33,331 nt of DNA from Bradyrhizobium altum (lineage in GTDB: Bacteria > Pseudomonadota > Alphaproteobacteria > Rhizobiales > Xanthobacteraceae): contig NZ_JACMYP010000071.1 in the NCBI RefSeq assembly GCF_020889705.1, positions 1 to 33,331 of the forward strand, written 5' to 3'. Positions 8,349-16,218 of the stretch are shown here, piece by piece. Positions within the stretch are counted from its first letter, which is position 1, and the number at the start of each line of letters is the position of its first letter. Below the pieces are notes generated by a model. It made no database searches and was not told where the DNA came from. It saw nothing but the letters and a program-made list of their open reading frames with translations. A program made the position numbers and the translations under genes.

Positions 8349-9344
8349 CTAGTGAAGGCGTCCCATGATAATTTCGGTCGGCAGCGTCGTGGGACGATTG
8401 AGATGGATATCGGGATCCTGCGCGGGTCGTCGCAGTGTTTCCGACGGCAACTCTCCAAACAGCTGGCGGTAGGCGACCGAGAAACGCCCGAGCTCCCAGA
8501 ACCCGTAGTCGGTCACGATGCGGGTAACGGTGGCTTTGGATGCGTCAGCGCGCAGCAGCGCGCGCCGGACCAGATGCATTCTTCGCAAGGCGAGATAACG
8601 GATCGGGGCCATGCCGAGATGTTCTTCGCAAGCCGACCGCAGCGTCCGCTCGGAAACGCCAGTCGCAGCGCAAAGTTCAGTCAGATAGATGGCTCGGTCC
8701 GGATTTGCGGCCAGATGATCCTCGAGCCGCGCGATGATCGCATTGTGGCGACGCCTGCTGGCGGTAGTCACGATGCCGGCGCCTTCCGCAAGGCATCGAA
8801 CCATCAGATGAGACAATTGTTGTTCGAACCCGCGACGCAGCTCCGGCGATTCCAGCGCACCCGGTGTCGTGTGGGCTAACTCGCCGACGGTCTGGTGTAC
8901 CTTCAACAGGCGTGACATCAACTCGGGGTGGGGCCGAATCACGCTGGTTGTCAACTTTTCTAGAAAGTCAGCTCCGATGACGGTCGCGAGGGTTGCATTC
9001 ATATCCTCCTCGGAGAGAGACATCCCACCATGGCGATGGTTGGCGCCGGAACGCTTATGCGACACGTCGAACTTGTCGATGATGATATCACCCGGCGAGA
9101 CGTCCATGCCGCAGTGTTGAATTGAAGGGCCTTCCGATTGCGTCAGAAAGCTGATGGATCTGCGGCCCGGCCGGACGGCAAGCGTGTTAACTTGAGGCAG
9201 ATTTACCTCGTATCGACTCATCCAAAGCCGGTTCAATCCAATCTGCTCTATCTTTAGATCAAACTCACCACGCTTTGTCGGAAATACGTTGAGCTCGCAT
9301 CCTTGAACGGCACTCGGGCAAAGCAGCGGATCTTCGATCCTCAT
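8349..9344 (-). CDS. AraC family transcriptional regulator
   Basis: About 331 residues from the ATG at 9344 (MRIEDPLLCPSAVQG). The N-terminal cupin-like domain includes SIQHCGMDVSPGDIIID, a stretch resembling the sugar- or ligand-binding barrel of AraC proteins. The C-terminal DNA-binding domain contains LTELCAATGVSERTLRSACE and then VTRIVTDYGFWELGRFSVAY, followed by RQLFGELPSETLRR. It is a paralog of the 7182 and 14374 regulators. No TTGCATAG element is seen upstream of it, unlike the 7182 gene. The upstream 250 bases are AT-richer than the average here. Ligand and targets are unknown. Confidence 0.88.
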   Translation of the reverse strand: MRIEDPLLCPSAVQGCELNVFPTKRGEFDLKIEQIGLNRLWMSRYEVNLPQVNTLAVRPGRRSISFLTQSEGPSIQHCGMDVSPGDIIIDKFDVSHKRSGANHRHGGMSLSEEDMNATLATVIGADFLEKLTTSVIRPHPELMSRLLKVHQTVGELAHTTPGALESPELRRGFEQQLSHLMVRCLAEGAGIVTTASRRRHNAIIARLEDHLAANPDRAIYLTELCAATGVSERTLRSACEEHLGMAPIRYLALRRMHLVRRALLRADASKATVTRIVTDYGFWELGRFSVAYRQLFGELPSETLRRPAQDPDIHLNRPTTLPTEIIMGRLH

Positions 9345-9603
9345 CGTTCTAATCCAAAACACTTCGGATGCTCCCGCAACATTTCGATTTGTTAGAGAGA
9401 TCGTTTGGAAGGTAACGCCGTCTCCAAGAATAAGCTACGATCCAACATCACATACAACTTCTGATCAATGTGGCAAAAGGGCCGGCTTTTGTCGAGAGCC
9501 GCCGCATCCAGTCACCGATCGATTTCGGCTATCGCGGGGGATCATGGATGGTCCGCCGTCGACCAACCGAGGTCGGGCACTGGAATCTTAAAGCGGCCCG
9601 TGG

Positions 9604-10065
9604 CTATGCATTTGATGCCTTGGGCCGGTTTGGGCTCTGTTTGCGGTGGCTGAGGTCATGCAGCGAAAGGCGCGCCTCGCGCACCAAGTCCACCAGCGAG
9701 AGCGTGAAGAAGCTCAGCGCAATAACAAAGAGCAGGGCGACCCCGTACTCATGCCGAAACTGGAAGAAGCTGCAGACAAACGCCAGGATCACCAGCAGCG
9801 AGGTGACGATAGCGCTGATCGTCGCAAGAACGATCGCTTTGTTCAAAAGCGCGGCCCGGCGCTTGAGATGCTGCAAGTCGGGGTGGGCTTCGGAAATGTC
9901 GTCGTCGATTGTGGCGTGCAGTGCCTGTAGCCGGTCGACGATGCGGTTCATCCGTCCGATCAGAACCGAGACGAAAGCTGCAACTGCGCCAAGGAGAAAT
10001 GCTGGTGCCGTCACTTGCGAAATGACCTGGGACAGGTGCGCGGCAGTCGGTGTGTCGATCAGCAT
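9604..10065 (-). CDS. DUF2721 family membrane protein
   Basis: A 153-residue integral membrane protein. AAGGAAGG lies seven bases before the ATG at 10065. There is one membrane segment near residues 19-38 (VTAPAFLLGAVAAFVSVLIG), a polar linker (RMNRIVDRLQALHATIDDD) characteristic of DUF2721, then two more membrane segments (AIVLATISAIVTSLLVILAF and YGVALLFVIALSFFTLSLV). The function of the family is unknown. A decayed copy of the linker region lies 8.4 kb away at 18336-18440. A TTGCATAG element is found 108 bases upstream of the start. Confidence 0.88.
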   Translation of the reverse strand: MLIDTPTAAHLSQVISQVTAPAFLLGAVAAFVSVLIGRMNRIVDRLQALHATIDDDISEAHPDLQHLKRRAALLNKAIVLATISAIVTSLLVILAFVCSFFQFRHEYGVALLFVIALSFFTLSLVDLVREARLSLHDLSHRKQSPNRPKASNA

Positions 10066-10172
10066 CTGGATGCCTTCCTTCGCAAGCCAGGTATGCGCGC
10101 CGGGATTCTCTGACGCAGCAGGGACGAAGTGCCCGGATTGAAGACCGGCTAGCGCGCGCTTTCAAGGATCGA

Positions 10173-10187
10173 CTATGCAATTTCGGC
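10173..10187 (-). promoter_or_regulatory. TTGCATAG element upstream of DUF2721 gene
   Basis: Minus-strand GCCGAAATTGCATAG followed by TCGATCC. The same 17 bases occur at 21061. This copy and the opposite one at 10336 are the only structured features in the 370-base divergent gap between the DUF2721 and DUF992 genes. Confidence 0.5.
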
Positions 10188-10335
10188 AGAGCAGCCGCGG
10201 CCTGGCCGCAAATTCTCACCAGCCTCGTCGTTTCCAGCCTGTGGCCGGGCCGCGCAAAGCTGCTCGGCCCAGGCCTTTCACCCGTCGTTGGACCGTCAAG
10301 GGCGCACCCTTTTTTGCTCACGGAGAGTTCGTAGT

Positions 10336-10352
10336 GCCGATTTTGCATAGTC
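10336..10352 (+). promoter_or_regulatory. TTGCATAG element upstream of DUF992 gene
   Basis: GCCGATTTTGCATAGTC on the plus strand, 84 bases before the DUF992 start. It is divergent from the copy at 10173. Confidence 0.5.
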
Positions 10353-10435
10353 TCGGCTTCGCGCATGCTGCTCTATGAAAATCAGAAGGCGGTTCAGGAT
10401 CAGGCGCCTGCCCGCAATCAATGAGGTTTTGCGAG

Positions 10436-10936
10436 ATGATCGGGAAGCGAACGCACGTACAGATTCTGGCTGTCCTCGGCGCCGTCTGCGTTTGGTCCGG
10501 CTCTGTGTCGTCCGCAGGCTCCCAACAGGCGTCGTGGACCCAGATCGGCATGTTGGCATGCAAGGTCGATCCCAGCATCGGGTTTGTTGTATTTGGCCAT
10601 CAATCAATGTCGTGTCGCTTTACACAAGATCCGCCGTTTCCGATTCAATTCTATGAAGGCGCCCTCAACACCGTCGGAATCGATATCGGCGTCTCGGCTG
10701 GAGGCGCACTCGCCTGGGCGGTGCTTGCCCCGACGGCGGGCCCTCCGGTCGGAGCTCTCGCCGGCGAATATGTCGGGGCGTCAGGTGACATCGGCCTCGG
10801 CTTAGGCGCCGGGGTCAATGTCCTTGTCGGTGGCTCGGGGCGGTCATTTGCGTTGCAGCCCGTTTCGGTGGAGGGGGCGATTGCCATCAATGTCACCGTC
10901 GGCGTTTCCGGGCTCCAACTACGTCCGATCTATTGA
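10436..10936 (+). CDS. DUF992 domain-containing exported protein
   Basis: About 166 residues with a signal peptide (IGKRTHVQILAVLGAVCVWS, cleavage near SSAG). The mature part is a typical DUF992 domain: WTQIGMLACKVDPSIGFVV, SMSCRFTQDP, then alternating glycine-rich strands (VGIDIGVSAGGALAWAVLAP, GEYVGASGDIGLGLGAGVNV) and LQPVSVEGAIAINVTVGVSG. Family members are small exported, probably beta-rich proteins of unknown function. I prefer the ATG at 10436, nine bases after GAGG; the same spacing is seen at the OMP gene at 15468. An ATG at 10421 is also in frame. A TTGCATAG element lies upstream. Confidence 0.85.
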   Translation: MIGKRTHVQILAVLGAVCVWSGSVSSAGSQQASWTQIGMLACKVDPSIGFVVFGHQSMSCRFTQDPPFPIQFYEGALNTVGIDIGVSAGGALAWAVLAPTAGPPVGALAGEYVGASGDIGLGLGAGVNVLVGGSGRSFALQPVSVEGAIAINVTVGVSGLQLRPIY

Positions 10937-11067
10937 GGCGCTGCCGTCCGACCGCCATTTGTCGCGACCGGATGGGGCGCGGTTCGAGTCGGTGGTGCCG
11001 AAAGCGCAGGGCGGGAGCGAGCCGGCAGAGATAGGTGGCCCACAGGGACAACAAATCGGAAGACCCA

Positions 11068-11370
11068 GTGCCAACCGACCAGCCGAAGACATGGTACGTA
11101 TCGTTCGAGGTGCCGAAAAAGGTGCGCAAGACATCTGCGCAACGGCGTCCGAGACAAAGTGAAAGCTTTTCGACCGAGCTCGACGCCAAAAGGCTTGCTC
11201 GCCAGAAGTTCGAGCAAGGATACATCGTGTCCGCGGGCACCATTAATCCCTGCACACCGCGACGGGCAATATCTTCGACGCTCATTCACCATTGGTTTGC
11301 GGAAACCTCCGAGCCGCCATTTGTCGAGCCGGCCTCATTCGAGGACACCAAAGAGGCTGATTTGGCGTAG
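11068..11370 (+). CDS. small hypothetical protein
   Basis: About 100 residues, cytoplasmic, without signal or membrane segments. It contains TWYVSFEVPKKVRKTSAQRR, then SESFSTELDAKRLARQKFEQ, then GYIVSAGTINPCTPRR. The pattern of 'xFxTExxAKxxARxKFxxG' followed by 'AGTINP' is one I associate with small unnamed rhizobial proteins, so it is probably a real gene. The start is uncertain: GTG at 11068 has GGAAG five bases upstream, and a GTG at 11035 is in frame. No function can be offered. Confidence 0.6.
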   Translation: MPTDQPKTWYVSFEVPKKVRKTSAQRRPRQSESFSTELDAKRLARQKFEQGYIVSAGTINPCTPRRAISSTLIHHWFAETSEPPFVEPASFEDTKEADLA

Positions 11371-11391
11371 GAGCCGCCGCGATGCGGCGTC

Positions 11392-11416
11392 CTATGCATT
11401 GGCAGATTTTGCATAG
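11392..11416. promoter_or_regulatory. paired, inverted TTGCATAG elements
   Basis: CTATGCA at 11392-11398 and TGCATAG at 11410-11416 form a perfect 7-base inverted repeat with 11 bases between. Read on plus, the right half is GGCAGATTTTGCATAG. This is the only place where two copies overlap tail to tail. Confidence 0.5.
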
Positions 11417-11469
11417 ACCGTTCCGGCGGATTGCCGATATCGTTCCAGCAAGTTCGAGGAAGGCGTCTT

Positions 11470-11808
11470 TTAGGTGATCGCGAAGTTGGGGCGCGGAACG
11501 CTCGCCATTGCGTTCGTTTCCTGAGAGTGGCCGCTTTGATTTTTTTCTCCAGCGGAATTGCTCGTGCTGGCAACGATGATCCGTGGAAGACGCCGCTGTA
11601 TTTCGCGCGCAACGGGGCTGCCCGTTGCCATGATGACATACGGCAAGTTGAACAAGGCCAAGAGCGCTCGGTCGCCGTTCAACAGCACTGGATTGTCAGA
11701 ATCTGCATATTCGTCGATCCGCAAGCCTTGCGCCGAGAGGCCATTCGCGAGGGCGGGTCGGAGGTCAACATTGATGGCGCGATGCTTTTGTTGCGGCAAC
11801 TTCGCCAC
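11470..11808 (-). CDS. possible small hypothetical protein
   Basis: A frame of about 112 residues with natural composition and GC-rich third positions, for example LRIDEYADSDNPVLLNGDRA followed by LLALFNLPYVIMATG. No ribosome binding site is evident before the GTG at 11808. No family is recognised, and no signal peptide or membrane segment is seen. The opposite strand offers a competing interpretation: a signal-peptide-like start at 11474 (IAKLGRGTLAIAFVS, then stop) whose continuation in another frame reads RVAALIFFSSGIARA. That could be a frameshifted exported protein driven by the element at 11401-11416. Either strand could be coding. Confidence 0.35.
   Translation of the reverse strand: MAKLPQQKHRAINVDLRPALANGLSAQGLRIDEYADSDNPVLLNGDRALLALFNLPYVIMATGSPVAREIQRRLPRIIVASTSNSAGEKNQSGHSQETNAMASVPRPNFAIT
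11695..11709 (+). promoter_or_regulatory. partial TTGCATAG-type element (duplicate of 11833)
   Basis: GTCAGAATCTGCATA, identical over 15 bases to the copy upstream of the OMP gene at 11912. It lies inside the doubtful frame 11470-11808, 203 bases before the OMP start. Confidence 0.35.
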
Positions 11809-11831
11809 AAGCTGAGAAATTGGATGTAGGC

Positions 11832-11848
11832 GTCAGAATCTGCATAGC
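11832..11848 (+). promoter_or_regulatory. TTGCATAG-type element upstream of OMP gene
   Basis: GTCAGAATCTGCATAGC, with CTGCATAG in place of TTGCATAG, 64 bases before the OMP start at 11912. Confidence 0.45.
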
Positions 11849-11911
11849 GGGTTGCGCACATTCGATGCGATTTGATGCTGCATGATTTTCTTCAATCAAT
11901 CGGGTGGGCCA

Positions 11912-12631
11912 ATGAACAAGATGGGAAAGTTTGCAACTGCGATCGCTGCTTCGGCAATAGTGGGCGGCTACGCAGCTGCGGCGGATTTGCCGCCGGCGCC
12001 TGCCTACAAGGCGCCGGCTCCGGTTGCCGCCGTCTACAACTGGACGGGATTCTATGTTGGCGGCAACGCCGGTTATGGCTGGGGCAACCAGGACCCGCTG
12101 GTGCTGTTCTCCAACAGGTTCGATCGCGCCAGTTTCAACATCAGCGGCGGCATGATTGGCGGCACGTTTGGCGCGCAGATTCAGCAGGGATATGTGGTGC
12201 TCGGCCTGGAAGGTGATTTGGACTGGGCTGACATCAACGGCTCGTCCGTCGTAGCACCCAGCATTCTTGGCGTCGGGCGGGGCGTCACGCTGAACACGTC
12301 GTCGAGCATCAGCGCGCTGGCAACGGTGAGGGCGCGGGTCGGTATCGCTATGGACAACGTGTTGCTCTATGCCACCGGCGGCGGAGCCTTCGTCAAGTCG
12401 ACCGCCAGCGCATCGACCGTCGCCGGCGTACCCTGCGGCACGCTCGGTGTCCTGCCGGATTGTTCGGGCTCGTCCTGGCGTCCGGGCATCTCCGCAGGTC
12501 TTGGCGTGGAATATGGCTTCACGCCGAACTGGTCCGTGAAGGCCGAATATCTTTACACGAAGGTCGTCGGCACCGGAGTCAGCACGGATGACCTGAATAT
12601 CCTGCGTGGCGGCATCAACTATCGATTCTGA
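11912..12631 (+). CDS. outer membrane beta-barrel protein, Omp25/Omp31-like
   Basis: About 239 residues. A signal peptide (MNKMGKFATAIAASAIVGGY) ends at AAA before ADLPPAPAYKAPAPVAA, the proline-rich linker typical of rhizobial small porin-like proteins. The barrel begins YNWTGFYVGGNAGYGWGNQ and closes with GINYRF, where the terminal phenylalanine fits recognition by the BAM assembly machinery. The ATG at 11912 is chosen because the signal peptide starts there; an upstream in-frame ATG would add a non-signal leader. It is a paralog of the gene at 15468. DUF2092 follows 14 bases later, so these probably form an operon with the small exported protein at 13430. Family roles are structural or immunogenic rather than specific transport. 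Confidence 0.9.
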   Translation: MNKMGKFATAIAASAIVGGYAAAADLPPAPAYKAPAPVAAVYNWTGFYVGGNAGYGWGNQDPLVLFSNRFDRASFNISGGMIGGTFGAQIQQGYVVLGLEGDLDWADINGSSVVAPSILGVGRGVTLNTSSSISALATVRARVGIAMDNVLLYATGGGAFVKSTASASTVAGVPCGTLGVLPDCSGSSWRPGISAGLGVEYGFTPNWSVKAEYLYTKVVGTGVSTDDLNILRGGINYRF

Positions 12632-12645
12632 GCGGAGTTGCATCG

Positions 12646-13386
12646 ATGGTCTTACTCGGCTTCATTCGGCGCATTTTCGCGCCCGGCGTAGTTCTTTGCG
12701 CGGCTTTCTTGGCCGGCGGCGCTCAGGCGCAGGACGATGACGCCGTGCCCATCCTGAAAAAAATGTCCGCCTATATTGGCGGTCAGCCGACCATCCAGGC
12801 AACTTTCGATACGGATATCGAAGTCGTCACAGACGATCTGCAAAAGATTCAGTTTGCGAGTTCGGGGCAGGTGATGCTCAGCCGCCCCGACAAGCTGCGT
12901 GCCAGCCGGACGGGAGGCTACGCGGACGTCGAGCTGGTCTTCGACGGCAAGAAGGTGACGGTCTTCGGAAAGTATCTCGCCGCCTATTCTCAGGCGGATT
13001 TTTCCGGCAGTGTGGACCAGCTGATCGACAAGATGCGTTCCGAGTTCGGCGTCGAGGCCCCGGGTACCGACTTGCTGCTGTCGCGGTCATTCGATGAGCT
13101 GATGACGGGCGCATATGATGCCAAACACATTGGTCGCGGCGTCATCGACGGAGTCGAGTGCGAGCATCTCGCCTTCCGCTCGTCCGATACGGACTGGCAG
13201 ATATGGATCGAGGCTGGGGCCAATCCAATCCCCCGCAAGTTCGTCATCACCAGCAAGTCGGTGACCGGAGCGCCTCAATACACTCTGAGGATCAAGGATT
13301 GGAATACGAACAGCCAGCCGCCGGCCGATGCCTTCGCCTTCAGCCTGCGGCTGAAGCGAAGCAGGTGGTTTTCGGCTCGCTTGTGA
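12646..13386 (+). CDS. DUF2092 domain-containing exported protein with frameshifted C-terminus
   Basis: 246 residues as read. There is a signal peptide (FAPGVVLCAAFLAGGAQA) and then the DUF2092 body: VPILKKMSAYIGGQPTIQAT, MLSRPDKLRASRTGGY, DGVECEHLAFRSSDTDWQIW, IPRKFVITSKSVTGAPQYTL. DUF2092 resembles lipoprotein-carrier-type folds; the function is unknown. After ADAFAF the frame ends in an unrelated LRLKRSRWFSARL. In the +1 frame the expected family ending appears (AKQVVFGSLVNIDEVPPG, then SSQGGKK) and stops at 13433. That stop overlaps the ATG of the next gene as ATGA. One base appears lost near 13340. GGAG sits upstream of the start. Confidence 0.85.
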   Translation: MVLLGFIRRIFAPGVVLCAAFLAGGAQAQDDDAVPILKKMSAYIGGQPTIQATFDTDIEVVTDDLQKIQFASSGQVMLSRPDKLRASRTGGYADVELVFDGKKVTVFGKYLAAYSQADFSGSVDQLIDKMRSEFGVEAPGTDLLLSRSFDELMTGAYDAKHIGRGVIDGVECEHLAFRSSDTDWQIWIEAGANPIPRKFVITSKSVTGAPQYTLRIKDWNTNSQPPADAFAFSLRLKRSRWFSARL

Positions 13387-13429
13387 ACATCGATGAAGTT
13401 CCGCCGGGATCGTCTCAGGGAGGAAAGAA

Positions 13430-13735
13430 ATGATATCGCCTGTCACCAGGTCCCTGCAGCTTGCAGGCGTAGTGGCCGCCGTGATTGCCGGCCTGTTCGC
13501 GAGCGACAAGGCGTTCGTTGACCGCGGCTCCTTTGTTACCCAGGCTCATGCAATCATCGGGCGGCCCTTGACACCCCTGAGCTACGCCGGCGTCGCGAGA
13601 CGCACGACGAGGCGAGCGGTGACGGCAGGCGCCGTCGCCGCGGGGGCAGCCGCCGTGGCCGCGCCGGTTGTCGTTGCACCCGCATGCGTCCAGGCGGTCG
13701 ACGCGTATGGCCGCATTTATATGCGCTGCCCCTAA
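13430..13735 (+). CDS. small exported protein carrying the AGVARRT module
   Basis: 101 residues. GGAGG lies upstream of the ATG, which overlaps the ancestral stop of DUF2092 (ATGA). A hydrophobic N-terminus (SLQLAGVVAAVIAGLFA) acts as signal or anchor. After about 40 residues comes IIGRPLTPLSYAGVARRTTR, nearly identical to the C-terminal module of the proteins at 5086 and 16300, then an Ala/Val-rich stretch and a tail with two cysteines (ACVQAVDAYGRIYMRCP). The protein is thus little more than a signal peptide plus this module. Small proteins of this type are, to my recollection, common and unnamed in Bradyrhizobium. The function is unknown. Confidence 0.8.
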   Translation: MISPVTRSLQLAGVVAAVIAGLFASDKAFVDRGSFVTQAHAIIGRPLTPLSYAGVARRTTRRAVTAGAVAAGAAAVAAPVVVAPACVQAVDAYGRIYMRCP

Positions 13736-13912
13736 TCCACCGGACTGCACGGTGCACCGCTTCGACCATCCGATAGCGTTGCACCGATCCTGATCGCGTG
13801 CCGGACCGATGGTTTCAGCCCGGATGCCGGTCGCTCGCCAAGGCCGCCCGGATTCTGAAAGCCGGATCGTCCGAAATATCTCCGCATCCGAATCTCTCCA
13901 AAAGGAGTCCCC

Positions 13913-14266
13913 ATGCGCTCGAAACTGTTGCTTTCCGCCGCGCTGCTTGTCGCCACCATAGCGTCGGTCAAGGCCCAGGTGCCGCTGTCGTCCTATGTCG
14001 ATGCGAATGGATTCATTGACGTTCAGAAGCTGACCTGCGCGCAACTCGCGGGGACCTACCAGGAAGACGCCGACGCGCTGACAGCCTGGTACAGCGGGTG
14101 GTACAACGGCCTTGCCAAGAAGCATTTCCTCGACCTGCGCAAGGGTAAGCTCACGGAGCACGAAGTCATCGTCTACTGCAAGGCCAATCCCGAAAAACTC
14201 ATCATCGATGCCATTGCTGTCGTGTTCAAAGCGGAGCGAGAGATGATGGGCATCCAGATGAAGTAG
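13913..14266 (+). CDS. HdeA/HdeB family periplasmic protein
   Basis: 117 residues with a signal peptide (MRSKLLLSAALLVATIASV, cleavage after KAQ). The mature part is DVQKLTCAQLAGTYQEDADA, then WYSGWYNGLAKKH, then EVIVYCKANPEKLIIDAI. The two cysteines (LTC and VYC) match the conserved disulfide of HdeA, which acts in enterobacteria as an acid-activated periplasmic chaperone. A perfect AAGGAG precedes the ATG by five bases. The C-terminal EREMMGIQMK is short as in the family. Placement among envelope proteins fits an envelope-stress role; chaperone function here is by family, not shown. Confidence 0.85.
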   Translation: MRSKLLLSAALLVATIASVKAQVPLSSYVDANGFIDVQKLTCAQLAGTYQEDADALTAWYSGWYNGLAKKHFLDLRKGKLTEHEVIVYCKANPEKLIIDAIAVVFKAEREMMGIQMK

Positions 14267-14373
14267 ATTGTCTGCGAGCGAGTTGCTCGCCTGCTGCGGA
14301 CCGATCCGCTTGTGCAGTTTGGCGATCCGCAGGAACTCCCTCTACGTCACCTGGGCTGTCGCTCTGACGGGGC

Positions 14374-15339
14374 GTGACCTTGGATTTGAATGATTTCGGG
14401 CAATACACCGACGCCATTCAGGGCGCGACGGTGACATTTCTGAAATCCGCCCCATCCTCGCACCGTTGGGGGGTGAGGCATCTCACATTGAATCGCACGA
14501 TCCTTCAATTCGGCGCCGATGGCGGCCCGGGGATCGTCCATGGCGTCACTGAGCCGACTTTTGCGACGCTGATCATGCAGTCGTCCAACTTCGACGATCG
14601 CGTCCTGCTCGATGGCGCGCCTTGCCAGGCATCGGACCTGGTCATTTTCCCTCCGGATTGTCACTTCACCTTTGTTCGTTCCGGTCACGTCGAATGGGTA
14701 GCGTGGTCGCTGCCGAGGGAAGAGAGTATCGCGAGGAAGATCCTCCCCGCCGCCACAAATCAGGATTCGCCGAAGACCGCCAAGCATCTCGTCCGGCTGC
14801 CAGAGCCGATCGCATCGAGACTGATCAAAGCATCGAGGCAGGCTCTGCGTTCCATCTGCAATTGCGTTCCCGCTGACCGGCCCACCCTGGCCCGGGATGT
14901 GGAGCGCGCCTTGATGGATGAGCTGGCTTACGTTTGGGACAATCGCTTGAGCGAAACTGTCCTGCCTAACAAGCACACCGTCTCGTCCGAGAGAATCGTT
15001 CTGGAGGCACTTCAATTCGTACGGGCACGGTCGACGGAATTCATCAACATCACGGATATCGTGAAAGTCACCAAGGTGGAGTACCGAACCTTGCTGCGCG
15101 CTTTCGAGCGCTATCTCGGCTACTCGCCAAAGCACTATCTGAAGCTGCGGCAGTTAAACCTGGTTTACCATGAGATCCGTCGCGAGAATGGCGCATCCGC
15201 CAGAACCGCCGATATCCTGGCGGCCCATGGCGTCACTGAATTCGGCAGGTTTGCCGGCCAATACCGTTCGCTGTTCGGCGAGTTGCCATCCGAGACACAT
15301 CGTCGGCTTCGCGCATTGGAGTCCGGAAATTCGCTGTGA
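14374..15339 (+). CDS. AraC family transcriptional regulator
   Basis: About 321 residues from a GTG at 14374 with only a weak ribosome binding site. The N-terminal sensory domain contains SDLVIFPPDCHFTFVRSGHV, a cupin-like segment. The DNA-binding domain is at the C-terminus: ITDIVKVTKVEYRTLLRAFE, then YLGYSPKHYLKLRQLNLVY, then AHGVTEFGRFAGQYRSLFGE and LPSETHRRL. It is more diverged from the 7182 and 8349 regulators than they are from each other. It lies just upstream of the OMP gene at 15468 and downstream of HdeA, so either may be a target; this is inference. Confidence 0.85.
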   Translation: MTLDLNDFGQYTDAIQGATVTFLKSAPSSHRWGVRHLTLNRTILQFGADGGPGIVHGVTEPTFATLIMQSSNFDDRVLLDGAPCQASDLVIFPPDCHFTFVRSGHVEWVAWSLPREESIARKILPAATNQDSPKTAKHLVRLPEPIASRLIKASRQALRSICNCVPADRPTLARDVERALMDELAYVWDNRLSETVLPNKHTVSSERIVLEALQFVRARSTEFINITDIVKVTKVEYRTLLRAFERYLGYSPKHYLKLRQLNLVYHEIRRENGASARTADILAAHGVTEFGRFAGQYRSLFGELPSETHRRLRALESGNSL

Positions 15340-15387
15340 ATTCGGAATGGTGTTTTGGTGCAACACCGCGGTGAAATGGTCGGTAGT

Positions 15388-15403
15388 GACAGTTTCTGCA
15401 TAC
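15388..15403 (+). promoter_or_regulatory. TTGCATAG-type element upstream of OMP gene
   Basis: GACAGTTTCTGCATAC, 65 bases before the OMP start at 15468. This is almost the same distance as at 11912 and 17142. It is one of the less exact copies. Confidence 0.4.
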
Positions 15404-15467
15404 CAACTGAGCTGGGGCCGATGGCAAATGGCTCACCTGCTCTCCACATTCGATGAGGTTTACAACG

Positions 15468-16217
15468 ATGAATAAAATTAGCTTGCTTGCCGCGGTGGCG
15501 GTGATGTCCGTCTCGTTTACAGGTATTGCAAAGGCCGCTGACCTTCCGCAGCGGCCGGCCTACAAGGCGGCTCCGATCGCGGCGCCGATGATGTACAACT
15601 GGTCCGGCTTCTATCTCGGTGCGAACGGCGGATATGGCTGGAGCAACCAGTGCGTCGACCTCACCGCCATCAACGGAATTGGCGGCGTTTTCGCGGAAGG
15701 CTGCAATAGCAAAGGCGGCGGCATCATCGGTGGCCAGTTTGGCTATCGTTGGCAGGCCGGACAATTGGTGTACGGTCTGGAAGCGCAAGGCGACTGGGCC
15801 AACATCCGCAACACGCGCATCAGTGCGCAGGATCCGACCCGCACCTACAAGTCGACCCTCGCCGGCTTGGGCCTCTTCACGGCTCAACTTGGCTACGCGG
15901 CCAACGAGGCCTTGTTCTACGTCAAGGGCGGTGGCGCGGTTGGTCGCCAGGACTTTGCGATCCTCGACAACGTGACCGGAACGGGCCTCGCTTTTGCGAA
16001 TCGGACCCGCTGGGGTGGCGTCGTGGGTGTTGGCTTCGAGTACGGCTTCTCTCCGAATTGGACGGTCGGCATCGAGTACGACTATCTGTGGCGGGTGAAC
16101 GAGAGCAATACCTTCCAGACGCCGTCATTGGGGCGCATCGCGTCGATCACCACCAACACCAAGACGGACGCGAACCTGCTCGCGCTTCGCATCAACTACA
16201 AGTTCGGTGGTTACTAA
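15468..16217 (+). CDS. outer membrane beta-barrel protein, Omp25/Omp31-like
   Basis: About 249 residues. The signal peptide is MNKISLLAAVAVMSVSFTGI followed by AKA, then ADLPQRPAYKAAPIAAPMM and the barrel start YNWSGFYLGANGGYGWSNQ. Later strands include GLGLFTAQLGYAANEALFYV and VGVGFEYGFSPNWTVGIEYD, and the C-terminus INYKFGGY. GAGG lies nine bases before the ATG. It is a paralog of the gene at 11912; both carry an upstream TTGCATAG-type element at about 65 bases and a CACATTCGATG string in the leader. A strong hairpin terminator follows. Confidence 0.9.
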   Translation: MNKISLLAAVAVMSVSFTGIAKAADLPQRPAYKAAPIAAPMMYNWSGFYLGANGGYGWSNQCVDLTAINGIGGVFAEGCNSKGGGIIGGQFGYRWQAGQLVYGLEAQGDWANIRNTRISAQDPTRTYKSTLAGLGLFTAQLGYAANEALFYVKGGGAVGRQDFAILDNVTGTGLAFANRTRWGGVVGVGFEYGFSPNWTVGIEYDYLWRVNESNTFQTPSLGRIASITTNTKTDANLLALRINYKFGGY

Positions 16218-16218
16218 T

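Noticed and set aside
9602..9620. TGCATAG on the minus strand at the end of the DUF2721 gene.
   Set aside because: It is the coding sequence and stop codon itself and lacks the upstream GCCGA part.
11399..11414. Possible sigma54 promoter (TGGCAGATTTTGCA).
   Set aside because: GG and GC are separated by 8 rather than the strict 10 bases, and the other copies of the element lack the GG.
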